NCBI RefSeq assembly: GCF_002078875.1
Contig: NC_034412.1
Location: forward strand, 29,919,333 to 29,983,332
Direction of reading: 5' to 3'
Length of the DNA: 64,000 bases
DNA from: Numida meleagris
Taxonomy: Eukaryota > Chordata > Aves > Galliformes > Numididae
Position numbers and translations under genes: made by a program. Below are positions 1 through 10,400 of this stretch, piece after piece; position 1 is the stretch's first letter; each line of letters opens with the position of its first letter. Under the pieces are notes generated by a model. That model was given only the letters and a program-made list of their open reading frames with translations. It was not told the DNA's origin and searched no databases.

Positions 1-650
1 CTCAGCTATAGATCGGTTTACCTGAATTTGAACACTGAGCATTGAAAATCACGACACATGTAGCCAGCAGGTTCTTCTGCTGAATGAAAATACAGCATAA
101 AACTGAGTATTAGGAAGTACTATATATTTGTTTCAATCATTGTGTCAGAGTAGCTAGCAACAGGTGAAATCTTCCCTTGGCTTGTAAGCCATGGAAACAA
201 CAGAGCAAATTGGGTCTGGAAGTCTGAGAAGTTTATCTGAATACGTAGTGTATCACTTTGAGTTGGAAGCATGCCAGGAAGCAGTTTGAATTAGATTTAA
301 ATAAAGATATCATTGAAGCACAGATATTTGCGATAACGAATTATCCGAATAGAAAACTAGTGTATTTGTTCATTTCAATACGAAGTTCTAAAATCTAACA
401 TGGTTATGGAGACAGAAGGTCTCCAGATTTAACCCTTGGTTTGCAGGCATCCATTAAGCTTATGCCTGAACAGCTGAGCCTTTAGACCAACTGTTTGCTT
501 GGCTTCTGAGATTCATTCTTTCAAGCTGCCGTATGGTAATCAAGTGTACTGTATATCCTTTTTTAGATTATGTTAACAATGGGTTGGCATGGTTGCTAAA
601 TTTCTTGCCCTCGGATAAAAAGAAAGAAAGATGTAATCCCATCAAAGAAG
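1..650. other. 5' flank or upstream intron, no gene seen
   Basis: AT-rich non-coding sequence with no open frame of note, no repeat I recognise and no clear promoter elements. It lies upstream of the palladin coding exon, so it is either 5' flank or part of the intron after a non-coding first exon outside the window. Confidence 0.5.
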
Positions 651-831
651 ATGCCTATCAACATATTCTATAAAAACACATTTCAAATCCTAAAAATCTC
701 TGGTTTGCTTGTACTTCTCTTTTATGCGTTGAGTTGTAATCTGTTGGCAAGACGAGCAGAGACATCAAGAGATGCATATGCCAGGCCAAGAATTCCAATA
801 ATCTATCAGTCAGTTAATGAATACATGCCGG
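651..831 (+). other. Unrecognised candidate exon with signal-peptide-like ORF
   Basis: An ATG at 651 in good context (A at -3) opens 60 full codons up to a consensus donor, G|GTAAGC, at 831/832. If not spliced, the frame stops at 854. Residues about 15-33 form a hydrophobic stretch (motif ISGLLVLLFYALSC) after a Lys-containing start, as in a signal peptide or anchor. An Arg-rich segment follows, then a Pro/Tyr segment. I do not recognise the product. Spliced to the palladin acceptor at 2033 the frame would be out of phase with palladin and would stop at 2074-2076, before the palladin ATG, so it would act as an upstream ORF. It could equally be a chance frame of 60-odd codons; the donor match is the main reason to list it. 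Confidence 0.22.
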
Positions 832-1969
832 GTAAGCCCCAGGGAAGTGACTAAAGGTTATTGGAGCTTGCACTAGCTGATGTAAAATATATCTGAGTAC
901 ACCTCATGACTGCCAAACCACCTGTATTTTGCTGAAGAAATGCTTTAATGCATTAGAAGGAAAAAATGTTTCTATAAAAATCTTGTGTAGAATTAATCTC
1001 ACCTAAATCATCATCAGAAGAGAATTGTCAGGGATAATTAAAAATACTGATGTTTGACTTAATTAAATACCTTGCAGAAGAAAGAGTTGCTTTTAAGATC
1101 AGATCATTCACAATCTAGGGACCAGTAGGACACATAAATTTCAGTAAATGGGATTTCATGTAGACCTTTGCCTTGGGAGAAGAGAGTTTTCTCTGCTGTT
1201 TCATTTCTGCTGGCTTTAGAGAAGCAGGCAACACTCATCTTCATCCTCAAATAACGTGAAAGACTGAAGATACTTCTATACATTATAAAACTAGTGCAGA
1301 ATATACCTTATATACTCATATGTGGTAGGAATATTCGTGGGTTGTGAGACCTGTTTCCTCAGTGTTGTGCTTTTAGCATGTGGTAGTTTGATATTCCACT
1401 TATCAGTGTTTAGAAAAGGGATACTATGTTTTGATAAAATCTAACATATTTTAAAAAATTAACACAAGAAGTATAATATTATTAAACACATTGTCAGTAA
1501 AAACTGATAACTTGGAAATTCTGATCCAAACATCCTTAGCACTTGTACATGTGTACATTCCTACAATGGTTTCAACTAGAATAGTGTTGTTGGTTTAGTA
1601 TCTAATAATATGGACAGCAGTGCCCTGTGAGAGAGAAAAGAAAATCATAATAAAATGTAGATTATCATAACTAAACACTGAAAAAGTATAATAGCATTGT
1701 TGTGGTATGATAAGTCACTCAGACTGATCCAGCAGAACTGAGCTTGTGCTAATGTACAGAGGAAGGATGTCATTAGAGTCCTGAAGGAAGGCGAATGAGA
1801 AAAAGTACTCCCAGCAGCTGTCATTTCTACATAGAAAATTTGTAATTCTGCCTTGTTTGGAATTTTGAAATCTAAATCAAGGTTTACAGCAAGTATTACA
1901 TACAGAACTAGGTTTCTGCTCTTTTCCCAATTCTGTGTCTAGTTTATAGGCTCCAGAATATAGCAGACT

Positions 1970-1971
<2 letters not shown>
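832..1971. other. Non-coding stretch before PALLD exon 2
   Basis: AT-rich sequence without a credible coding frame, transposable element or regulatory motif that I can name. Probably intron upstream of the first palladin coding exon. Confidence 0.45.

Positions 1972-2003
<32 letters not shown>
1972..2003 (+). repeat. T32 homopolymer in the splice-acceptor tract
   Basis: An uninterrupted run of 32 T residues ends 27 bases before the AG (2031-2032) of the palladin exon acceptor. The acceptor itself also has a short pyrimidine run (TGTCTTTCAG), so the homopolymer extends the polypyrimidine tract. A tract this long should be length-polymorphic. On the complementary strand it could be the poly(A) remnant of an old insertion. 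Confidence 0.9.
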
Positions 2004-2004
<1 letters not shown>

Positions 2005-2032
2005 GTTAAAGAACTGTGTTTGTGTCTTTCAG

Positions 2033-2132
2033 CATGCAAGACAGAAGCTGTGGCCAGTCATTGCCTCTTTCTTTAATGCTGAAGGAGACCTACTGTGCAG
2101 AGAGGGGCACCAATAAGGGATATCCTAAAAAT
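2033..2132 (+). other. PALLD: PALLD exon 2: 5'UTR or in-frame N-terminal extension
   Basis: The stretch between the 3' splice site (CTTTCAG|C, AG at 2031-2032) and the ATG at 2133. It has no stop in the palladin frame and contains two further in-frame ATGs, at 2034 and 2076, so up to 33 extra residues could be translated. I chose 2133 because the known mammalian palladin N-terminus starts at the equivalent Met (MS..SS..F.DSLS pattern) and because this ATG has A at -3. The extension has no match to palladin that I know, so it is more likely leader sequence. Confidence 0.7.
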
Positions 2133-3067
2133 ATGTCGGAAGCTTCATCCTGCCATGACTTTTTCTGTGACTCCCTATCCAGCATACAGAATGGAGAATT
2201 TTCAAATGAAATTTCTGCCTTTCTTACCCAGGAGGAGATATGTAAGAGCCTTGATATAGCTCAGGAAGCAATTGCCAATTCCATGAAGGAGGATCAGAAT
2301 GTAGCACCAGAGTTCACTCATTTCAATACTTCTATTTCTAGTGCTTTAGAGCATGCTTCTTTACAGGATACCAAACTGCATGAGCAAGGTGCTTTACAGA
2401 GGTCTCAAGCAAGCAGTCTGACTCCGTTTGCAGCAAGTCACATTCCTCCACTGAATCAGAAAGAGCAGTTCACCTCACCTAAAATGGCAAGTAGTTTTGT
2501 CACAGTCTCCAGGAAGCAAGAAAGCACCTCACCTTTGCTAGTTGCTAGTCCCAGCTATATTAGAAGCCTGAAACATTCAGAAAAGTATGCTTCAGGTGCA
2601 CCCAACACAAAGTCTGAATCGGCATCCCAGGGAGAAGTTCCTTTCAGGAACAAGCTGTGTGACAAAGCTGCCACATTCATTGAGGAACTGTCATCTATAT
2701 TTAGAGAGGCAGCAAAGACAAGGGGCAGAAGTCCTGATGGGGACTCTTCTCCAGACAGTGGATACCTCTCACCTAAAAAGAAACAATCAAATCTAAGTTC
2801 CTCAAGGAAACAGGACTTTAACAAGCCACAGCAAGAGTCTGAGCCTGGGCCAAAATTATCTGGGGTTGATTTCAATGGAGAGCCCTGTTCTGAAAAGGAG
2901 AGCATCACACAGAGTGAAATGGTCCTTCGCCACCCTTTCATCAATGCGGAAGACCATCAGTCTTCACCACCTCAGTTCACTCAAAAGCTCCGCAGTCAGG
3001 AAGTTGCTGAGGGAAACAAAGTATTACTGGAGTGCAGAGTTGCTGGCAACCCAGTCCCTGATGTCAG
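2133..3067 (+). CDS. PALLD: Palladin, first coding exon (N-terminus and first half of Ig domain 1)
   Basis: Palladin is a cytoskeletal scaffold of actin stress fibres, focal adhesions and sarcomeric Z-lines. It binds alpha-actinin and VASP-family proteins and bundles F-actin. This exon encodes 311 codons plus two bases. Residues 1-45 match the palladin N-terminus (DSLS near residue 13, then SAFLTQEEICKSLDIAQEAI). About residues 130-140 carry SPLLVASPSYIRSLK. The conserved helix LCDKAATFIEELSSIF and the SPDSGYLSPK motif follow. PPQFTQKLRSQEVAEG opens an I-set Ig domain near residue 279, with its first Cys (LLECRV) near residue 301. The exon ends AG|GTAAGA in phase 2, splitting an Arg codon. 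The linker is Ser/Gln/Lys-rich and low complexity, as expected between palladin Ig domains. In mammals Ig1 belongs to the longest (about 200 kDa) isoform, so this exon should mark that form. Myopalladin is the paralogue, but the residue matches fit palladin better. Confidence 0.93.
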
Positions 3068-4676
3068 GTAAGAACATGCCTCTTAGCAAAGTCACTGGAT
3101 ATCATCATCTTCTGAATGCAGAAGATACCTGAGAAAGAGTATCAGTGGACCTGCTTGGAAGTAATTACTAATGTAAGAACAGTGTATCCTTCAGTGGTTC
3201 ATAAGCGCATTAAATAACAGATTCAGACCTCTTTAGATCTCTAGAGTGTTTCATTGCTTGGGAAATGAGGTTCGACTTGATTCAAGAGTCAAAGGCAAAG
3301 TTAGAAATGGAAGTGGCTCTAACAGCATTCTTTGTGACTTACTTCATTAATGTAAGTGAAAGAATTCACAATTTTCCCCTGAAGAGCATGTATCAGTCTT
3401 AGAGATACTTTTTTATTATCAATTAGTTAGAATGGTTCTAAGTTTCATGCCAATAGAATTTGGATTCTTTACTATGAGAAAACCTGAAATTTACCTAAAT
3501 CTAGCCACGTATCCTTTTTTTTTGTAAGGCATTTCCAGAAGATGCTAAGGTGGTCCCCATTTCAAAATTCCTTTTGATACTGTGTAGTGAAGTTTACGTG
3601 CACATGGTTTTGTTTGATAATGAAACTCAAAAATAATTGCTACATTCCTTTTATTATTATTTTTAGATTCTTTGTTGACTTGTGTTTATAACAGTTAGAA
3701 AAGCTACATTTGCAGTAGCAGTGCGGGCTTAAGTAACTCATAATACTTCCTGTTGTCTTGCTTTCCTTCTATAGCTGATAGAAACTAACTTTAAAACCAG
3801 CTCTGTGCGGGACGTATTTGTCATTTTACAACTCTGAGCCTTAATGCTAAATAAGATTGCGTAACACATACGGGTAGATTATATGACTAGTTTAATAGTC
3901 CATCACTACCTATTTTGGTTTAAAATCATATGAGTGTTCGATAGTCCCTTTGACAGAAAGGGAAAATTGTTTTAAAAATCGTGTTGGGACAGGAGGGAAT
4001 TTGTAGTTCCTCATTCAGAACTTTTTGTAAGGTTCTTTAGTTATATTTGAATATAATTTTTCAAAAGTTTTCAACATTTCCTTAAAGGAACCTAGCAATC
4101 ACTTTACTGTAACACTTGTTCTGCTTTAAATTCCTTCATATTATTTTCTGAGTTGTCTTTCAGCACTTTGAAATTAATAATATTTTGTACTAAGTTACCC
4201 CAGATTGCCTGCAGATACAGTCAGATGCATAAGCCCTGCAGCTTTGCAAGCTTCAGAATTTATATCCATCACTGAGCAGTATCTTCATGCATACCGTAAT
4301 TGAACTTCTTTGAAATCTGCCTTTTTAAAATCTGTACCTTTTGTTGCAGGTTTACAGAGGGAATGAACAGTTATCATTTTGATTTTTGTCAACAAGATTT
4401 TAAAAGCACAGCTTTGAAAAGTCAAGTTATGCCTATGTATGCTTATATATGCTTTCATTCCAAGGCAATAGAGGCTAAGAGTTATTTTATAGAAAACACC
4501 TTTAAAGACTCCTTTGGCTATGGAAAACCACAATCTGTCCTTTATCTGAGTCTTCATTGTAAATGTGTCCTAAACAAACTAAATATTGAGTAACTGAATT
4601 TTTTACAGTCAGTTTTTCATTGATACTGTCTACTGTAGCAGAAATGCTAAGTCACAACCTGAACCAGTGATTGAGC

Positions 4677-5000
4677 ACCTGGTGGGAAGGCAGGGCCAAC
4701 CCAGGGGAGCTCAGGTGCATGCAGTGTACCTGAGTGACCGGAAGGGAGGGATGGAGCCAGTACCCACCCCTTCCCAGACCTCATTTAAGGGTTGGCAGTG
4801 GAGGTAAGGGAATTTCTCATGGGAGACCCCTGCGTACCTGAAGCCTTCTGAAGGTAAGAAGGTAAGCAGCTTTCCCCCCCCCCCCCCCCAGCATATGCTG
4901 CATTTGGGCTCTTTCTCGTTTGCTGTAGCCGAAGACTTTGCCGCCCTGCTATTATCGTCGAATTTTCTATCCCCTTATAGCGCTACATCTACAAAGTGGA
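4677..5000. repeat. GC-richer block with C16 run, possible old interspersed repeat
   Basis: This block is clearly richer in G and C than the flanking intron, carries several CpGs, and has a run of 16 C at 4874-4889 just after a GGTAAG repeat. Composition and sharp contrast suggest an inserted element such as an LTR or other repeat, but I cannot name a family and see no terminal repeats or coding remnants. A regulatory patch is the alternative. Confidence 0.3.
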
Positions 5001-6316
5001 AAAAGTTGTACCTCAGCACTTTCGCTATGTTCTTGAGCTAAAAGCTCAGATCATCCTACACTCTGAAGCCAATTGATCTAAATGAAGCAAAACTGTGGAT
5101 CAAAGTACACTGAACAACAAACAGATCAGGAAACTTCTCTGAAAACGTAACTGTAATTTCAATCAAGCAACATTATAGCCATATAGTCTCCCTAATAGTT
5201 GTTTCGTATTTCATTTCTGCTGGAGTTGCAAAAGACTTCCAGATACATGTTCATTCACCTTCAAGCTGATATGAGAGGGCAACTGTAGAAGCAGTGCAAT
5301 TATGAAAGGCAGAGGATCCTCCTTCTTGTGTTTTCCCTTAGAAAAGAGAAAACTTTCCACCTTACTAAGACTTTGCAGCCTGCCAGTTGTACTGCTATAT
5401 GCTTTAGGGCAACAAAAGATGTTAACTTCCAGGGGTTCTGTTCTTATTGCTGGATTAGATAATGTACTGTTACTGGTATTTTTTTGAGTTGTAGAATAAA
5501 GTAAGAGCAATGGACAGAGGTACAACCTCTAATGAGAAAAATAATCACTGTTTATTAATAGTAGAAGACCTTTTAACCTAATTTACTTGTGCATGCATTT
5601 GGTATTTAACCTCACCAAGTCATCCTTGATTCTGTCTGCAGTCCCTGCAGAGAAACATATCTATTAAGAGTTACTTATTTCACTTGTTAGGTACAATGGC
5701 AATAGAAAGAAAGCAAATGCTTAAGTCTGAATGCTTTGTTGTTGGCTGGTTGTAATAGGTGAGGCGAGTCCCACACATCCTCACATCTCAATGCTAATAG
5801 AAGGCACAGAGATAAAGAGTTTCTTTGCCACCTCTTATCCACAGGTAAAGCAACTAGAAGAAAAACAACTGAATTGCCTTAACTTGCAGATGATATTTCA
5901 CCTTGATACATATTTGCATAAAAAGAGCTTAGTTTTTTCTAGTACTTGAATTTGAAAAACATCCACACTTCCATAACTTGAACAGCATACTTTCTTATAA
6001 ATTTTCTCACTATGGAAGTGAGAGACAGAGGTTTTTAATATTAGTTATCAAGTCATTAGTAAGACTGTTTAAGTTCTGTGAGTCAATACTTTATTACTAA
6101 AAAACATTGTTTCTCTTTGCTTGAATGTTATCACCATGGTTCTGTTATGCTTTAACATATCAGTCCTACAGAGTTGAAAAACTTATTTTGTGAGGTGAAA
6201 ATGACCTTGGAATGGGCTTTAAATAAGCATGGAGGATCTTTACAGGTTACAAAACTGCAAAGCAAATCCACTACGCAGAACATTTTGTCAACAGGCATTT
6301 ATTTTAACAACACAGC

Positions 6317-6338
6317 AAAAAAAAAAAAAAAAAAAAAA
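6317..6338. repeat. A22 homopolymer
   Basis: Run of 22 A within intron. No flanking LINE, SINE or processed pseudogene sequence is recognisable to its left, so it need not mark a retroposed copy. Confidence 0.9.
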
Positions 6339-6829
6339 TTGTTGCTATTCAAATAATATACTCTACTTCCTGCAATTGATACCAGAACAGTTCTGTTGAG
6401 AAATGATTAGGAGCTGTTGATTTCTTTTATGAATTACAGCAGAATTTATGTGAGTTTGACAGGCACAGTGAAGCTGCAGTGTTGAAAATGCAAAGATGCT
6501 GTTGTAATGTTTCAATATCTTATTGCCTTTGTTAACTGTCAGACCGAAGTTCTGTCAGTCTTCTGTGGTATGACTACAGAACAGAACTGAACTAGGTATT
6601 TGTGTGCAAGCTGTGGTGCTTATTTGCATGTGTCTTTTCCAAATATTTTATATCCACTTCAGAGATGTAAATATCAAGATAGTGACTAGAAATCTAGGAG
6701 AAAAAGGCTTGGTGTTCTTTGTTTTTTAATGGAAACCCTTCTTTTCTGAATGTTACCACTTGTAGAAGCACTGAATGAAAAGGCAAATATTAATACCTGA
6801 GAATAAGTCACGGGAAACACCACCAAGTT

Positions 6830-7435
6830 CATAGAATCACAGAATGGTCTGCGTTGGAAGGGGCATCAAAGATCATCCAGTTCCAGCACTCCCCTGCCAT
6901 GAGCAGGGTTGCCACCCACAAACTAGGCTTCCCAGGGCTCCATCCAACTTGGCCTTGAACACTTCCAGGGATGGGGCATCCACACATTCTCTGGGTAACC
7001 TGTTCCAGTGCATCTTCACCCTCTGAGTGAAGAATGTCTTACTTATATCTAATCTAGATTAACCTTTTTTTTTATATGTATTTAATGCCATTATCCCTTG
7101 TCCTATCACTATTAGACCCTAATAAAGAGTCTCTACCCATGTTTCCTGTGGGTGCCCCACAGTACTGGGAAACCACAGTGAGGTCTCCCCAGATACTTCT
7201 CTTCTACAGGCTGAACAAGTCCAGCTCTCAGGCTATCTTCACAGGAGAGGTACTTCACTCCCTCTGATCATCTTCATGGCCTCCTCTAGATCTTCTCCAC
7301 CAGGTCTGTGTCCTTTTGCTGGGGGCACCAGAGCTTACAGTGAAGTAGAGGAGGAGAATCCTCTCCCTCTTGCTGGTCATCTGCTGCTTTCGATGCAGCA
7401 TCCTGAGCTGCAAGCGCATGCTGTTGGCTTATACT
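6830..7435 (-). mobile_element. CR1 LINE fragment, 3' end and degraded ORF2 tail
   Basis: The left edge has the reverse complement of the CR1 3' terminus (ATAGAATCACAGAATGG), then the typical 3'UTR text (GGTTGCCACCCAC, CCATCCAACTTGGCCTTGAACAC) and the C-terminal ORF2 region to a fading edge near 7435. No long minus-strand frame survives, so it is old, with many substitutions and indels. It lies antisense to palladin. Confidence 0.9.
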
Positions 7436-10400
7436 CAGATAACAGTACATGGTTTTTAAATTCAGAGTATTTTAATGTAATCTCATTAATATCAATACTT
7501 GTCTTGGCTTCTTTCCCTTTTTGAAAATGACAATTTGTGTTCATAGCCTGCAGATATCATCATTGCTGACTTGAAGCAAATATGATTCATTCCAATTTCT
7601 CAGTTTCTGGACAAGCTTCTCGATTGTTTCTTAATAGACTTCGGTGTTACTTAATTCAATAGTGATTCATCAGAATCAGTTCAGTAATGATTATTAATAA
7701 TTAGCTCATGAATTTGTGAATAAAGATAGTGTATTCACTAGCAAGAAGGAAGAACTGCTTTTCTAACTTGCCACTAAAAATACATTTTCCTTTAGTCTTT
7801 ATTTCGTTGTGGCTCTTAAAGAAAGAAGAAATACAGCAACCGGAGTAAAGCTGCCGTAAGGATTCACAGGGCAGTCAGTAAAATTCCGCCCCTTGACCTT
7901 GTAATCACTGTCGCTTGGCTGAGGAGGTCGCTCTCACAGCACGGCCAGGCTTCCTGGGGGCGGGATTGCTTCTGGGAGCTGAGCAGCACAAGGGGGCAGC
8001 ACAGAGCTCTTTATTCAACGCTTGTGAATGACTCTTAGGGGGAAAAGGGAAGATTCACCCAGCGGTCAAGATATTGTGCTAACCGTGTGAGGACAGAGCA
8101 AATACATGCGTGTAGCCTGGGTCAGATTACATCCGAACTCTACATCTTGTCAAAAGGAGGGGGTTCTTTCCTATAAAAATAAGAAAACAGAAACAAACAT
8201 TTTGTTGTTGTTATAGGCTCTAGTTTATAATTGTGATATTAAAATTTCTGGGAATTTATAAACAGTTACATGGTATCATACATGCAAGCCATTTCCCCTT
8301 ATTCTGTAGCTGGAAGAATCTTATGGTGCACCCTGAATGTCTGCTAAATAACAAATGTTGCTGTGGAATAGACTAGTCTATTCAAAACCTCTGAGGTGCT
8401 GCAGAATGAGTGAATAATGCTTGCTGCTTGTGCTACTTTCAGGAATTTTTCTCTGAATTTGATTTTTATATCATATACAGAAAAGTCAAGCAAGTACCAG
8501 GGAGATGATACTAGTTGAGATTTCTTTCGTATTTCAGTAATTAAAAGAATCTAGCTTTCTAAATCCTGTACTTAGTCATTTAGTTAGACTGAATTTCTGA
8601 TTTGTAATACATTTTGAAAAATATTTGCAACATAATCAGATGAATTGGGAAGATTTAAATACCCACAGTTCTCCAATGAAATTGTTCAGTGGGAAAAATG
8701 TATAAAAGATAGAAATTTATTTTAATGAAAGCTGCTGGATAGGTAGAAGGCAGACATGGATATTAATGTTCTTATCAAAAAAGAAGAGATGTTGAACAAT
8801 CTGAGCAGTTCTGCTCTGTGAGTCATAATGGCAGATGTAAAACTTGCTGAACTGGAGATGCAGATATTGCATTAGCCATAGTCTGTATGTTTGCACATAG
8901 CAATAAATTCTGCAGAAACTAGACTTCAGTTGTGATTCTTCCCAGAAAAGTTTGTTTTGATTACATAGCCACTACAAATAATACTTTTAGAATTCTTTCT
9001 CTGGGAAGGAAATAACCAGGAGCTATAGTTCCTAGAACTCTGATGAAATAGCAACAGCTTGCTTAATGGTGACAAGAGAAGCACTGAGTAAATGGTTACT
9101 TCTCCCAGCATCAAAGAAATTGTCCAGCACAGTACTGAGTTATTCAGAATGAAGTGCTGGTGGGCACCTACAGCAGAGCGAAAGGCCTTCAAAAGAAACT
9201 ACTCATGTACTTCTGAATGTTTGGTCTGCTATTGTTACTCTGCTTTTTTTTTTTAATTATTTTTAGCCCCCATAATCTTATAACTGTCTTTAATCTCATA
9301 ACTTTTTCTTTTTTGGAGCTGAACTTCCTGAAGTCCTCAACCTATCCAAATTTGATCTAGAATCCTGTCTTAAACTGTTACCCTCTTTATAAGGTCAAGT
9401 GTAACAAGGGTGTATGATCTTATTGTAAGCAAAGAGCCATCAAATACGGTATAGAGACTATTTTTACGTTAGATGATTTGAGTGATGATTTGAATTTTGA
9501 GTTCCTTGGGCATTTGTATCTGTAATATATAGGAAGAAAGGACTGTCCGATCACTAAATATCATGGAGGCTATCTAAAGTGTCTTATCTCTAAATAGCAT
9601 GATTTGAGTGACAAAACTTGGATCAAAGTAACTTTGTTCTACAGAGCACAAAAACTAAACTTGCACAAAAGCACCTATAAATAAATTCTTACTGTTTAGT
9701 CCCAAAAGAGAACACATAATTAAGTTTCACAATCAACTCTATTCTTCAAAATTCCATGCATAACTTACTAACTCCACTATCAAAAAATTAGACTGGTCAG
9801 AACAATTTTAACATTGTCATACAATCCAGATTCCTACGGAAGACCTTGCAAAGAACCGGCTAGTTTGAGAAATTGTAGGAAACATATTGTAAAGAAAGTC
9901 TGAACCATAGACTAGGCTTTTTTTGCTGATTCTGATTTCAGGTGGGGAAAATGCATGTTAGAGGCAGTATTTAGTTTTATTTCTTAAAGTATTTCCATGT
10001 AAATGTTGCAGTTGTAATGAAATATTAGTGCCTTAGTGGGACATGCAATTGTATTCTGTAAGAGGCTTTAGTGATTCTTATTTTTATAAAGTTTGAGTAG
10101 TTTATGTATGCACATTAATAGAGTGTTTAATCAGACATTTGACAATACTAAGTACTCTTAATTCAAAAAAATGTTTCTTGGGTGTGTTTCTCATCTATTT
10201 CTTCATGCTTTTTAATAGTTGTCTTCAGAACTGTTTCTTTTCCATCTGCAAAATCTTAAATACACAGCTTAATGTTTAGAGCCACCTATCCAGGTGGTTC
10301 AGATCCTACTTTTGAAACATTATCAGATATTTGAAATGCTCAAATTTCAGGTACCTGAATTAATTGAAATGCATACTATATTATTCAAGATGGAAACATT

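Larger units (their letters stand above)
3068..6829 (+). other. PALLD: PALLD intron, proximal part
   Basis: Start of the intron (GTAAGA donor at 3068). Mostly AT-rich unique sequence. A GC-richer block at about 4677-5000 and an A22 run (6317-6338) are the only marked features. Open frames on both strands near 4285-4593 overlap each other and have no recognisable protein character. Confidence 0.75.

Noticed and set aside
2555..2944. 129-codon minus-strand frame opposite the palladin coding exon
   Set aside because: It is the shadow of a well-supported coding exon on the + strand and has no recognisable protein content.
4285..4593. Overlapping open frames on both strands (90 and 97 codons)
   Set aside because: AT-rich chance frames without domain features. 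The pyrimidine-rich TTTTGTTGCAG inside looks like an acceptor, but the putative exon after it gives no palladin-like sequence and no good donor.
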